Positions 9,792-22,488 of a stretch of DNA of 64,000 nt are shown piece by piece. Source of the DNA: Termitomyces sp. T153. Lineage: Eukaryota; Basidiomycota; Agaricomycetes; Agaricales; Lyophyllaceae. The position numbers and the translations under genes are program-made. A model generated the notes under the pieces. It was given only the letters and a program-made list of their open reading frames with translations. It made no database searches and had not been told where the DNA came from. The DNA lies in assembly GCA_018296165.2 (NCBI GenBank), contig JACKQL020000027.1, forward strand, positions 682,001-746,000. The letters are read 5' to 3'. How positions within the stretch are numbered: the stretch's first letter is position 1; each line of letters begins with the position of its first letter.

Positions 9792-12614
9792 GGTGCTAAT
9801 AAAGATCTTATTCCTATTTTTGACTATCTTTAACATAGTCTTTGTTGTCTACATCTTCAATGTCTTCATCATCACTACTACTACATATAAGCATTGGGTC
9901 AATTCTAGCATATGAGCACATACTTATAATGGGCAAGTTGCATTGAATGACAGTGAGTTTGAGCATGAGCACAATGGTGTAGCATGACTCAAGTGCAATG
10001 GCATAGCACAATGCAATGATGAGGGTGTAGGACAACATGATGATGTAGCCTATTGGTATAGATCCCTGAGCAGATGTGTGAGTCTCATGTACAGGTATGC
10101 AGCAACAAACATATGATCCATTTGTTAGATCAAATTCAGGAAGTGTAATTGAATCCTGTGTGTTCAATTGAGCATGATGAGGTTGTGTGAGAAGCTATTC
10201 AGGGTCATAGAAGTTCTCTGGTAGACCACTAACAGGTATAGAATGGCTTTCAGGTGGATTGCAAACATGCTGCCTAGTCCTAAACAGTTTTCTAGCTCTG
10301 TTGTTACTATAGTTATTGGTAGTTCTTTGATGACTATCAATATATCTTAAAATTTTTGTGACTTCTGAGCTATGCCATGGCTGGGACCATATAGTGAAGA
10401 TGTTGTCAGACTCCTCTTACAATTCATCTGAGCTCTGGCCTGTTTGATTGAGTGCAAGAACCATTCAATGAAGGGCCCACTAGATAGCATGCTGAGGCAT
10501 GTCAAACCCTTCTTTGCAGATCTGAAGCTAAGAATGGTAAAGCTGTTAATCAATGGCAGTGTCAGCCATACTATTATACCCTCAAGCATACAAAAAACAA
10601 CTCACAGATTGATGTTGATTTGTTACATGATTTTGAGCCAAACCAATCATTCCTTGAGATCCAGCCCATTTAGCTGCTTAATCATCAGTTTCATTAGGTC
10701 TTGGTAGTTGGCATCTCATGGCTTTCTTGGGGACATCTAACCATAGTATAACATGTTTGACTGCCTTCTGCCTTGCATTGCCATTGAATTCATACCCTGC
10801 AATAAGTTAGAGCCAAGTAACAGAGATAAAAAGGTGAATGAACCTTCTGTCACAAGTTCATCCATGAGCAGCTTAGCTAAGTCCCAATTCCATTGAGAGC
10901 AGGTATGATCCCAATATGGATGAAATGGAACCAATGTGGGGCCAGGCCCATCACAATCAAAACTGTTGACCTTCTCTGGCAATGCCATATGCTGTTTGTT
11001 GTGCATTACCCTTCCAATGTCTGCATCTGTTTAATGGATAGCTTCTCTCTGATTTTGTTACATACTGTGCTCTATATCAGTACATATAGTCATTAGCAAA
11101 AACTAATAGAATATACATGTTTGACAGACCATCATGTCAATATGTTCTTGTTCTTGAACATGAGAAGGAGTATCTGCAGGCCAATAAAGTGTGTGATGGG
11201 ATGTTCTTGTGAAAATTGGGCTTCTTGAGTAATCTAGGGCTGAGATAGCAGCTTGGAGGTCACTGTGGAGGGAGTTGACATTGCCAGAAAGGTTAGTCAA
11301 GAGTGTGAAAATATTTGGCAAGTCAATAGCAGGGTCTTGAGATGGTGCTGGACTTGTATCACAACTAGGGCTTAGTGAATATAGAGACTGAGAATGCCCA
11401 TTGGCCATCAAATTTGTGCTTTGATGGCAAGGTGTACCAGAGTTTGTTGAAGGCCAAGAACACTCATTTGTAGCTGAATTATTGCTTTGATGGCAAGGTG
11501 TTGTAGCTTCCAAGGCTCTGAGGGATTGGCAAGATGTAGAGGTAGAGTAGGAATTGGTAGACAATGATGATTGTGAAGACCACTGTGCTGGTGTGGCATG
11601 AAGGGTATCAGAGGTGGATGATGTTGGATTTGGATCAGGGAAATGTAAACAAGGTGTTTCAGGAGTGGAAGTCAAAGAGTACAGGTGTGGAATTTAGAGA
11701 GGATGCATAATAGTTTCTTCGTTAAAAGAGACTTGCCTATGAAACTGCTAGTTCTGGTTCAACAAGTTTGCAGCCTAGAATCTACATGAGAAGTAGATAC
11801 AGTAGATATTACAAGATTGCTTGCTCTTATTCTTGCAAGTCAATGGTTAACTGGAAGTTTGCCTCATGTTGTCTGTGAGAGGCCAGAATATGCACTCATA
11901 TCAGGTGCTTGATTTGAAGAAGAGCCTGGTTTCTCTGCAGCTTCTTTTAGATGTGCTTTATTAGTGGGAACTTGGATTTCAAGATCCTTTAGAATAGATG
12001 AGAAAAGATCATGACAGATGAAGTCAAACCTTGCCTGAATTCTTTGGTTGCATTTTCAAAGTTGAGTCTCCAAATCTTCAATGTGATCCCTATTGCATTG
12101 TAATATAGACTGAAGTGCCTCTTTAGAACAAGAAGCCACTTCAGCAGATACACTAGACTCCTGCACAAACAATGTAAAAATGCAAAATTGCCACAAAGAG
12201 AGGACTGGAGCTTATCTGGACCTGTTCAAGTTCATGAACTCTCTTCTCCATTTCTGCCCAAGCTCTTTCTAGTGCTAAAACTTGATGATTGTGGTCTCTT
12301 TGCAATCTGTTAATTTTATTTTAAAGAGCCTGATCATGGGTGCATTGTTGCTCTTGAATGTGCTGTTGGATTTCTGTGGCTGTCTCCTGCTCCTATTGAA
12401 GTAAGCATTGCTGTAGTTTGGTATTTATATTGTGTTCTTGTCTGGCTTGAATGTCTTGAGCTTTAATAGTTTGTTGCTGTTCCTCAATCTGTTGCTGTAA
12501 CCACTGTCTTTGGCCATGAAGATCCTATATAGGATGAATGATTGAGTAATTGAGTTGACAAGAGCTTACAGATGACTCAGCAATCTCACCTAAACCTTGT
12601 TCTGAATGTGTTCC
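9792..12614 (-). pseudogene. Coiled-coil gene of the CACTA-like element, 3' part (minus strand)
   Basis: This minus-strand region continues the gene that begins near 24076 and is interrupted by Gypsy-1. From 12614 downwards the frames are rich in Gln, Glu, Lys and Leu with heptad-like spacing, suggesting coiled coils. At 11675-11103 a 190-codon open frame is very rich in Ser, Thr, Pro and Gln and ends in a Leu/Ser segment (TLLTNLSGNVNSLHSDLQA). At 11006-10737 there is an aromatic-rich segment (FHPYWDHTCSQWNWDLAKLL). At 10167-9814 a hydrophobic stretch is followed by an acidic tail (SSSDDEDIEDVD). Splice structure cannot be fixed because many stops interrupt the frames. I do not recognise the family; a role as a second transposon protein or as a passenger gene are both possible. 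Confidence 0.4.
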
Positions 12615-13651
12615 TGTTATGACCCACTCCCTGGACTCCCGACATCATTCCCAACCTGCTTGCTTCCCCAGAGTCCCTCCCCCAATGCCTTGTCAAAACC
12701 CCCAACTATCAAACACCCTCTATGGCCACTCCAGGTAACCCTGACACTTCTCCGGCAAATCCTGATAGCTCCCTAGCTAACTCTGATGATCTTTTCTGCA
12801 GCCATTGATGCTTCCCTTGACTCTCCTGAGCCCCTGAAACTCTCCTCCACCATTCCTGACTCCATTACACATCTCCAGCTCACCACCCTGACTCACCTGA
12901 CCTCCTCTGGAGCATTACGATGACCCTGGAGCAACCCACATCTCCAACTGATCCTATCAGAATATTGCTGCAGCCTGCTCCTTGATCATAACTGACACCT
13001 GTCAACTCTGCATGGCTTTGTCAAGCCCCACCACCACACCTACTGCCCCATGGAGCTCTCTAGTAGTCAGTAGATAATCCATAGAGTAGCACCTCATACT
13101 CTAGTCTTAATATTGCATTAACTGGTTACTTGTGTTTCATGTTTCTTTCTGTCTCTATTTCTATTTCTAGTCTCATCTTGTCTTGCTTCCATCTCATCTC
13201 AATTGTCTCTATTTCCTTTGTTTCTCTAAGTACTTTTTGACTCTGATGTCAGTACAAACTCCATGCACATGCTATGACCCCCAAACATTCTTATGACAAC
13301 TCCAGACCTTGCTCCTTGCTTGGCTCCAGAACCCATCAAGTCTTGATTGATCCCCCATCAAACTCTGGCTCTGCCTCCATCACTCACAAAGCCTCTGCTT
13401 GCCCTGCAATCTATTTGTGAGCCTATGAACCTGTTCCTGATGTCCACCCAAGTTCAACACCTAATATACTTGGTCTTAGACTTTCCCAGACCACTTCAGA
13501 CTTGCTTGGACCACTCTCCTTAGCTTCCTCTTGCAAGTCTCTCCACTTTGTGCCAACCCCAGAGCACTAGATTATAAGCACAGGACATTGTGTCTGCCTA
13601 ATAAGGACTTGCCCAGTATAGCTGAGCCTCCATAGTCAGCAGAACCTGACA
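12615..13651 (+). repeat. Gypsy-1 5' LTR
   Basis: 1037 bp, starting TGTTATGACCCACTCC and ending CAGAACCTGACA, with a clear partner at 21423-22483. The differences from the partner are mostly C/T and G/A. Downstream the sequence continues into the leader and gag. Confidence 0.9.
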
Positions 13652-13788
13652 TAATATCAAGACTCTCCCTTACTCTGTTTTCAATGTCCATATATAACTC
13701 CACATACAGCCCTGTTGGCTACCTAACTGATGTCTATGGGTAGCCAGTTCCTGAAAACCAATATGCCCTGTTCTATCTAGGCTCTCCT

Positions 13789-15960
13789 GTGGATCAGTAT
13801 GTTCCCCACCATTGGACCCCTAACCTCAACCAGGCATTCTACACCCTCTCTATCAGCCAGAGAATACCTCCAGGCTGGTGCTGCCCTCCAGCATTTCTTG
13901 CTGATAGCAGCTACCCCCACATGTACCCCAGAGGATACTCTGCAGTGCCCCCCAACCCTGCCTATCTTTCCCTCATCCACTACTATGCATACTCAGTCCC
14001 TGCTGCAGCCCCAGCCTCTTTAGAGAACCCAGATAATTATTCCCCTTCTTGATTGCCATTTTCTGCTCAAGTCCCTCCTTCTCCTAGACAGCAAAGGGTC
14101 AAAGCCTATGTCCAACAGTGCAACAAAGTCCTCTGCTTCCTCTGCCTCTCCCCTACAGAGTTTGCAAGGCATGCTTGCACTCTCCTCATCAACTTAGGCT
14201 ACTCTGACACCCCCACCACTCTGGAAGTTTGGGCAGACCAGCTCCTTGACTTCCACAAACACTACCTGCAGGGAAACCTCCCCAAAACTATGTAAGGCAC
14301 TCTGGAGATCAATGCTAATTTACAAAATGAGCTCTGCATTAATCAAAGAAATTCACACCAGTCCAAACTTCTGTCTATTTAAAGATCCTCTGGACACCTC
14401 CCACTCCTTCTATGTGCAATGTGAGGAACCCATAGGGACAAAAAGTGAAGCCCTGCCTCTCATTCCCCACCAGCAGAAAGAACTTAATGTGGCCTCCAGC
14501 ATCTTGAGGAACCTCAACTCTGTGGAGGGATTGTTTGACCAACTTGCCACCCACACCTTAGCCCTCTCTGCCTGTCTCCAGGCCAACTCTATCCTCAGCA
14601 CCTTCTGTACATGAGATCAACCCACTGCCCCCAAACCCCATGCACAATAATAGCCCCCATGTGTCAATGACAACAACTGGACTCTCTCTTATATTGACAA
14701 GCCTAGTAACCCTGCTAATGAGCCCACCCTATGCAACAGCCCTCCTAAAGACAGGCCTCCCCACTTTGATCTTTGTGCCTCCTGTGTCAATGCTCCTCTG
14801 CCCTGCCAGAACATCCCAGGTCCTCAGAGATAGCCCATGGGCCCCAGGGCATCCTGACCCCCATCAACCCCCCTTGCCCCCTACTTGTTTCAATACTCAA
14901 CCCTCCTGCTGATACAAATTGCTTTGGACCCTCCACTCTTGAAAGACCCCCTCTCCCTTGATGGGCCCCAGGGCCTCCCCTGGGCAATGTGGGCCAACCC
15001 CCCAGCAAAGAGCCTCCTAACAGCAGACCACCTAGAGGATGGGGCCTGGCCATGGACAACTTCCCCTCCCAGCATGGAAATGGAAACAACTACTATTACT
15101 ACTACAGTGCTGGACTCCTGCCCTGAACTTAAAACACACATAATACTTGTGACACACTGGCTCAGGAAGGAAAACTTGACATTTAAAAGCCCAAACCCTT
15201 CACTAGCTGCAACCCCTGAAAGTGGCACATGTTTCTAACACAGTGTCTAACAATGTTCCAAGCTAAGCCCATTACTTTCCAGCTTTGCTTGAGAGCTCAC
15301 AAGTGGCCTTTGCTGTGTTATATTTGCAGAGTATTGCCTTTGACCATTACACTGCGCTACTTTGGTTTGATTCCAACAATTCTGTACTCTCTAATTGGCT
15401 TGCTTTTATCCAGGAATTCTTTAGTAAGTTTGGCATCTTTGATACTGTAGCAAAAGCAAAGGAGAACCTCTTTAACCTCCAAATGCATGATAATGAAAGC
15501 TTCACAATCTTCACTATACAATTTGAATAGGAAGCCTACAAAACTGGGTGGAATTACAATGCTCTCTGATTTGCCCTCTATTGCACCCTGCCTCAATGGA
15601 TCAAGGATGTCCTTTGTCTTGCATCCAAGCAAACCACATATGATAGATATAAGGCACTTGTTACCCAGGTTGACCAGTGTTACTGGAAAGACTGAAGCAA
15701 GAACACAGCACTACAAACCTCATAGAACACCTCCAGCAATGCCAACTGGCAGGCTGGGGCAACCAACAGCAATTGACCCTTGATCCCTATCAATCCTGCC
15801 AACCCCACATCCTGTTTTCTCCTGGGCCAAGGGCCTTCCAGCACCAATTGACCCTTAGGACAATGCCCACCTGCTCAACTCAATGCTGCTGACCTCCTCA
15901 AGGCTCCAGAACCCCTAGATGCTAACCCTGACAACCTCAATGACACTTCAGATTCTACCA
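13789..15960 (+). pseudogene. Gypsy-1 gag region
   Basis: From the Met at 13789 the frames encode a Pro-rich N-terminal part and then, at about 15230-15700, a Retrotrans_gag-type capsid domain (FLTQCLTMFQAKPITF, VAFAVLYLQSIAFDHYTALL, WLAFIQEFFSKFGIFD, WIKDVLCLASKQ). The frame switches several times and has many stops. A degenerate CCHC-like knuckle (YSE..GHFISSCPKY) lies near 16060-16100. Gag would package the element's RNA. In its present state it cannot give a full protein. Confidence 0.75.
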
Positions 15961-16199
15961 ACAACTAAGAAGCTCTATGCATGAACAAGATTCAGAATAG
16001 ACTATGGATTGATATACTAGAGGAGACTCAGGAGAAACAATGGAAGGAGGGTGCATGCATCCTATATAGTGAGTAGGGACACTTTATCAGTAGCTGTCCT
16101 AAATACCAGATAATAGGATGTACTGTGTGGACTATCAATGGAGAAGACTGCAACTACCAGTTTATGGAAAATAAGTCAGCAGTTTAGGTCTTGAAGATG

Positions 16200-19100
16200 C
16201 ACTAGACTGGAGACCAGATCCTGACATCTTCTCTGCCCTGGCCACACTTCTCCATGCAATGTTACTCGCCCCAGACAACTTCCCAGCACACCTCCCCTCC
16301 CACTCCTCCACCACCCTCCTCCTCTGCACCACCCTCCCCTTCTCTAATAACTCTGTCCCCACACTGGTTGACAGCAGCACCATGGATAACTTTGTTGATG
16401 AATCTCTAGCAGTGCTCACTCCCCAACACCTCTGATGCCTTCCCACTCCAATCCTCCTCAAGCTTTTTGATGGCAATTCCACCCCTGCCAGAGATATTAC
16501 ACATTGCCTGGAGATGACCATAACTTTTGTCAATGGATAACAACAAGAACTCTAATTACTTATCATGAAACTACACCCCTCCACCCCCATTGTCTTAGGC
16601 TTCTTATAGCTCCACTCCACTAACTCCCGCATCAACTGGCCCAGCCTCACCTTCTGCCTTGACTGGAACAATCCAACCAACTCCCAACTAGTGCCCTTCA
16701 ATGTCTCACCCCTCTCTGAGAACCCCAAGACTATGACCAACTCACCCTGGACTCCCCCACAGCTCTGCTTGAGGTCTGTGCAGTTGTTCATCATCAGTGT
16801 CTGACTTGATGGCTTGCCCAAGGTCCTCCCCACCCTCATTAACAGTGGAGCCTTCAGCACCTTTGCCAGCAGCCAACTTGACCTCTGATGCAATAATCTT
16901 GACAAACCTCTCAAGCTCCAACTCTTTGATGGAAGCTCTGCCACAACAGAAATCACTCAGTACCATGACAACACCCTCACCCTTGACAATGACCTGCAGT
17001 TTCAGGCCCAGCTTCTCATCACCCAACTCCTCCCAACAACTCTGATTATGCTCAGACTTCCATGGCTGCAAGATGTCAACTCTGACATTGACTAGAAAAA
17101 CCTCACCATACAATTTCCCAGCTCCAAAGCAAGGCTAGCAGCTACCATCCCCCTCTGCCTCTAGTCTGTCTCAGGCCCCAACATCCCTGCCCCCAGTGCC
17201 AGCACTCTCAGAGCAACTCAAAGCCCCTTGACTTTCAATGATGACCCAGAAGGTTAAAGAAATGCAACCCTGCTAGTCAACATCAAAGTCATTGGTGCCA
17301 TCCCCTTTGCATGCATCTTAAAAGATGGCACCCCCATCTTCCAGCTACAAATCACACCAGCCTTACTGGAGGAGCACCTCTGTGCAAAAACTACCCCACT
17401 GGAGTGCAAAACAGAGAAGCAGATTCTATATGAAGTAGTTCTTCCAGGGTATCATGAATTTGCTGACATGTTCTCTGAAGGAAGTGCCAAAGAACTTCTC
17501 CTGCATTGCTCCTACAATCACAAGATCAACCTTGAAGAAGGCACCTTGCCTCTATTTGGCAAAATCTACAACATGTCTGAGGTCAAGCTCTGGGCCTTGA
17601 AGAAATACCTTAATGACATGCTTGGAAAAGGCTTCATATACTCATCAATCTCTGCTGCTGGTGCTCTAGTCTTGTTTGCCAAGAAGAAGGATGGATCACT
17701 CAGATTCTGTATAGATTACCAGGGGCTCAACAAAGTTACCAAAAAGAACTGGTATCCTCTCCTCCTGATCAGAGATCTTGTTGACTGCCTCCACAGTGCC
17801 AAGATCTACTATACAAAGATAGACCTCTGCTCTGGCTACAACAATGTCCAGATTGCTCTGGGACATAAATGGAAGACCGCCTTCCACACCCACTATAGCC
17901 TCTTTGAGTACCTAGTAATGCCCTTCAGAATAACTAACTCCCCTGCCACCTTCCAGTACTTCATGAACAACATCTTTTATGACATGAATGATGTTTTTGT
18001 TATTGTGTACCTGGACAACATACTGATCTACTTGAACTTATCCAAGGCACATCTGGATCATGTCTGCTGCATTCTAGAATGACTCCAGGAGTACCACCTC
18101 CATGCCAAACCCAAGAAATGCTCCTTCCACATAATGGAGGTCAAATACTTTGGAGTCATCATCACTCCTGACAGCATGCACATGGACCCTGCCAAGGTCA
18201 AAGCCATACTCAACTGGCCCACACTGCGGAACATCAAGGAGATACAGTCATTTCTGGGGTTTGCTAACTTTTATTGCTGATTCATTGACAACTACTCTGG
18301 AATCACCAAATCCCTCAACTAACTCATGTGGAAGGACAACCCCTAGGAATGGGACAGCAAGTGTCAAAGTGTGTTCCTCCTCTTTATAAAGGCCTTCACC
18401 TCCACTCCAGTCCTTTGCCACTTTGACCCCTCCCTGCTGATCATGCTCAAATGTGATGCCTCCAACTATGCCATTGCTAGAATACTCTCCCAGTCTGACT
18501 CCAGAGGCAAGGATCTCTGCCCCATCACCTTCTACACCTGCTCAATGATCCCTGTGGATAACTATGATATTTATGACAAGGAACTCCTTGCAATTGTTAA
18601 AGCCTTCTATCAGTGGCAGGCCTACCTTGAGGGATCCCCACACCATATTCAAGTCTATTCTGACCACAACAATCTGCAATACTTTACAACCACAAAGCAA
18701 CTCAGCCACTGCCAAGCTCAATAGTCCAAAACCCTCTCAGAGTATAACTTTACCATCTACTACCACCCTGAACGGCTTGGCACAAAACTCAATGCCCTCA
18801 CTTGGAGGTCCAACATATATCCAAAAAAGTTATTTAAAGCTGAGCACAACATGTTTAACCATCAAGTGGTAATTCCTCCTGAACATCTACATGCCATGCT
18901 GATTTTAAATGAAGAAGGAATCCTCCACCAAATCAAAAACTCACTTCTGGACTCCTTCTTTACTCAGCATGACCCCCACAACAATTCTGCCAACAAGTTG
19001 GATGTCAAGGACCCCTTTACACTATCTCTGGACCACCACCTCCTGCTCTGGAGTGGATGAATCTATGCTCTGGACCACAAGTCCATTTGCCTCAACATAC

Positions 19101-20340
19101 TCTGGCAACACCACAACCACAAGCTTCACAAACACCCAGGAATTTGTAAGACCCTTCAGCTTATCTTCTGGACTTATTTTTGGCCAGGAATGAAGAAGGA
19201 TGTCATGCAATACATCAGGGCCTGCAAGCCTTGTCTCCAAGCCAAGGTATCCTGCCACCACCCTTATGGACTACTAAAGCCCCTCCCTGTCAGTTGGCAA
19301 CCCTGGTTCTTGATCTTAATAGACCACATCGTCAAACTCCCTGACTCCAAAGGTTTCAATGCAATCCTTGTTGTAGTCTGCTGCCTTACCAAGCAAGCCC
19401 TCTTTGTCCCCTGCCACACCACTGACAATGCTCCAGAGTTTGCCCAACTATTTCTTGAATACATATTCTCCAAGCATGAACTCCTAATGACATTGTCTCT
19501 AACTGTGGACCTCTATTCATCTCCCATTTTTGGCAATTGCTGTGCAAAGCGCTTGAAATAAGAACTAACCTCTCTACCACCTACCACCTGAAGATTGACA
19601 AACAGACAGAATGAGTAAACCAGACATTAGAATAGTATCTCTGCCTTTACATTAACTATTTGCAGAATGACTGGCACACAGAACTCTCCTCTGCCAAGTT
19701 TTCCTACAACAACACACTGCACTCTGCCACTGGAGTTTTCTCTTTTTATGCCAATAAGGGCTACAACCCCTGACTTACACTATTCCTCCATATCCCCTCC
19801 CACATCACCCATGAAGTCATCAAAGACCTCTAATCCCTTCACCAGTTCTTCTAAGACAAGATCAATACCACCAATTAAGCCTACTCCAAGCATGCCAATG
19901 CCCAACACAAACCAACCCCTGACTGGCCCTCCAGCATCTTGGTCTGGCTCAATTGATAAAATCTCAAGACCTGGAGGCCCTTTATCAAGCTCAATCACAA
20001 ATGTCTTGGTCCCTTCAAAGTCCTCTGGAAGGGCTCCATGTATGCTTACAAGCTCAACCTACTCCTGGGCCTGAAGGGCCTCCACCCCATGTTCCACATA
20101 CAACTCCTTAAAAAACATGCTCTAGACCCCTTTCCCAGGCAATGCCCCAATCAACCACCCCCTGTCAAAATTGAGGACAAATATCACTATGAGATCAACC
20201 AAATTCTTGATTTCTACATGGTTCATAGCTGACCCCAGTACTTAGTCTACTGAAAGGGCTACAGACCTGAGAACAGCACTTGGGAACTCCAAAAAAACCT
20301 CAACAGAGCCCCCAATGAACTCTGGGACTTCCATCAATAG
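16200..20340 (+). pseudogene. Gypsy-1 pol: two protease-like segments, RT, RNase H, integrase, chromodomain
   Basis: Protease-like segments start at about 16361 (LVDSSTMDNFVDES) and 16832 (LINSGAFSTFASSQ), in the same frame as RT. RT spans roughly 17468-18080, with KKKDGSLRFCIDYQGLNKVT, KIDLCSGYNNVQIA and the catalytic box reading VYLDNILIY, so the second Asp of YLDD is replaced by Asn. RNase H lies at 18371-18724 (LKCDASNYAIARILSQ, YDKELLAIVKAF, VYSDHNNLQYF). The integrase zinc-binding and core regions lie at about 19060-19700. The chromodomain sits at 20170-20340 ([28 protein letters not shown]), which in this family steers integration to chromatin. Several in-frame stops are present. Confidence 0.88.
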
Positions 20341-20956
20341 CACCCCACCAAGTCCTGGGACCTCCAAGACTAGTAAACACAGATGGTATCAGTGGGCATA
20401 ACTCTTGCTTCTGGATGGGATTCAACTTCTATGAGTACTCCTACATGCTTTATTCACTCCCCCTCACTTAACACTAAAAAGAGTTCAATTCCCCAGGCTG
20501 GAAGTCCCAAAATGGTTGTATGAACAAAGTACAGTATTACATAATGCTATAAAAGGAGGGCCAATGCAGAACACAAGAAGACAAGTCCAAGAAAACCCTC
20601 CTACTCCTCCTCCCCCTCCAGCTCTACCTCCACTATCCTCCCCACCATATCCACCTCCAGTTGGGCCACCACCATTGCCAGGACCTCTGGGTGTCCTGGA
20701 AGTGGCTCCCCTACATTTGTTGCCACCTCCCACCATGCCTCAGCATCTGCCATGGCCCTCCATCAGTGCCCCACCAACAAACAACCCATCTGCCTGACCT
20801 CCTGATCCAACTCTGGCAGGAAATCCCTGGGTATTCTCAAGAGTCTATTGTGGATTGACACAAGCACTACTGATCCTCTGTCCAGTAGAATCCAGTACTT
20901 CTAGGCTCAATCTACTATGATATGGTCAGTGCAGAAGGACTGGGAAGAAAACAGAG

Positions 20957-21406
20957 CTAACTTACAAAGAATCCCCCTCCATTCAGAGGCCACCTTATTG
21001 GCGAGCCACTCCTCCCACCTCCTTGCCACCTCTGCTGACACTCAGGGACTCCCACACAAGATGGACCCTCTGCCCACTGCACTGCCACCTCCACCCATGC
21101 CTCCAACAACACCATCTGCACCTGCAGCTCCTAAAGCTGCAACAATTGTTCCATGGCTGTCCCCATAGCTAGGTCTTTATTCCTCCATGCTGCATCCCTC
21201 TCCTTTCAAGCCTTGTCCCACTCCCTCCAGACCCTATTCCTATCCTCCTCAACTCTCCAGGCCTCCTCCTCATGTGTGACCAACAATTGTTCCAACCCTT
21301 TCACCTGATGCCACAGGAAAGCCTTGGCAGCCAACCACAACTCCTTTGCAGACTGCTTGACTAGGCCCTGAAGGTTGAGGAATACATCGCAGGGCCTGAG
21401 GGGCAT
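20957..21406 (-). pseudogene. Antisense coiled-coil ORF between Gypsy-1 chromodomain and 3' LTR
   Basis: On the minus strand, a frame of 149 codons runs from a Met at 21406 to a stop at 20957, broken only by two stops that look like C-to-T changes (before KERDAAWRNKDLA and before ELQVQM). The product is rich in Leu, Ala, Glu, Arg and Trp with heptad-like spacing (LQGLVKQSAKELWLAAKAF, EEEAWRVEEDRNRVWREW), as expected for a coiled coil. It starts just inside the 3' LTR and is antisense to the element. Extra antisense ORFs near the 3' LTR are known from some Ty3/Gypsy lineages; whether this one was expressed is unknown. The adjacent segment 20485-20956 encodes Pro-rich (plus) or Gly-rich (minus) low-complexity sequence. 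Confidence 0.45.
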
Positions 21407-21422
21407 GCTGAAGGGGGGGTAA

Positions 21423-22483
21423 TGTCATGACCCACTCTCTGGACCCCCAACATTGTTCCCAACTCACTTGCTTTCCTGGAGTCCCTCCCCCAATGCTTTG
21501 TCAAAACTCCCAACCATTGAACACCCTCTGCAGCCACTCTGGGTAACTCTGATGCTTCTTCAACAAACCCCAATAGCCCCTTGGCTAACTCTGATGATCT
21601 TCTCTGCAGCTATCAATGCTTCCCTTGACTCTCCTGAGCCCCTGAAACCCTCCTCCACTATTTCTAACCCCATTGTGCATCTCTGGCTCACCACTCTGAC
21701 TCACCTGATCTCTTCCAGAGCATCACAATGACCCAGGAGCAACCCACATCCCCAACTGATCCTATTAGAATATTGCTGCAGCCCGCTCCTCAATTACAAC
21801 CAACACTTGTCAACTCTATATGGCTCTGTCAAGCCTTGCTGCCACACCCACTGCCCCCCAGAGCTCTCCAGTAGTTGGTATATAATCCATAGAGTAGAAC
21901 CTTGTACTCTAGTCTTAATATTGCATTAACTGGTTATTTGTGTCTCATGTTTCTTTCTATCTCTATTTCTATTTCTAGTCTCAAATCTATCTCTTTTCTC
22001 AGTCTCATCTTGTCTTGCCTCTGTCTTGTCTCAATCGTCTTTATTTCCTTTGTTTCTCTAAGTCCTTTTTGACTTCAACATCAGTACAAACTCTATGTAT
22101 GTGCTACGATCCCCAAACATTCTTACAACAATCCTGGACCTTGCTCCTTGCTCAGCCCCAGAGCCCATCAAGTCTTGATTGATCCTCCATCAAAATCTGG
22201 CTCCACCTCCATTACTCACAAAGCCTCTGCTTGCTCCACAATCTATTTGTGCACCTATAAACCTGTTCCTGATGCCCATCCAAGCCTAACATCTAATATA
22301 CTTGGTCTTAGACTTCTCTAGACCACTCCAGACTTGCTTAGACTGCTCCCCTTAGCTTCCCCTTGCAAGTCTCTCCACTCTGTACCAACCCCAGAGCACT
22401 AGATTATAAGCACAGGACATTGTGTCTGCCTAGTAAGGATTTGCCCAGTGTAGCTGAGCCTCCATAGTCAGCAGAACCTGACG
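21423..22483 (+). repeat. Gypsy-1 3' LTR with preceding polypurine tract
   Basis: 1061 bp starting TGTCATGACCCACTC and ending CAGAACCTGACG; the final base is G where the 5' LTR has A. The purine run GAAGGGGGGG at 21410-21419 just before the LTR fits the plus-strand priming site. The target duplication GTTCC follows at 22484-22488. Confidence 0.9.
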
Positions 22484-22488
22484 GTTCC

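Larger units (their letters stand above)
12615..22483 (+). mobile_element. Gypsy-1: chromodomain Ty3/Gypsy retrotransposon (9.9 kb)
   Basis: Two direct LTRs (12615-13651 and 21423-22483) are flanked by the 5-bp target duplication GTTCC (12610-12614 and 22484-22488). Between them, on the plus strand, are gag, two aspartic-protease-like segments, reverse transcriptase, RNase H, integrase and a C-terminal chromodomain, in the Ty3/Gypsy order. A purine tract precedes the 3' LTR. All genes carry stops. The element inserted into an exon of the minus-strand coiled-coil gene: joining 22489 onward to 12614 restores a Gln/Glu-rich heptad stretch. A separate antisense ORF lies between the chromodomain and the 3' LTR. 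Confidence 0.92.

Noticed and set aside
13777..13980. Minus-strand Gly/Val/Arg-rich open frame at the start of Gypsy-1 gag
   Set aside because: It is antisense to the Pro-rich gag N-terminus and arises from its composition.
16162..17113. Several long minus-strand open frames (16533-16162, 16956-16552, 17113-16742)
   Set aside because: They are antisense to the protease-like region of Gypsy-1, which shows family motifs on the plus strand.
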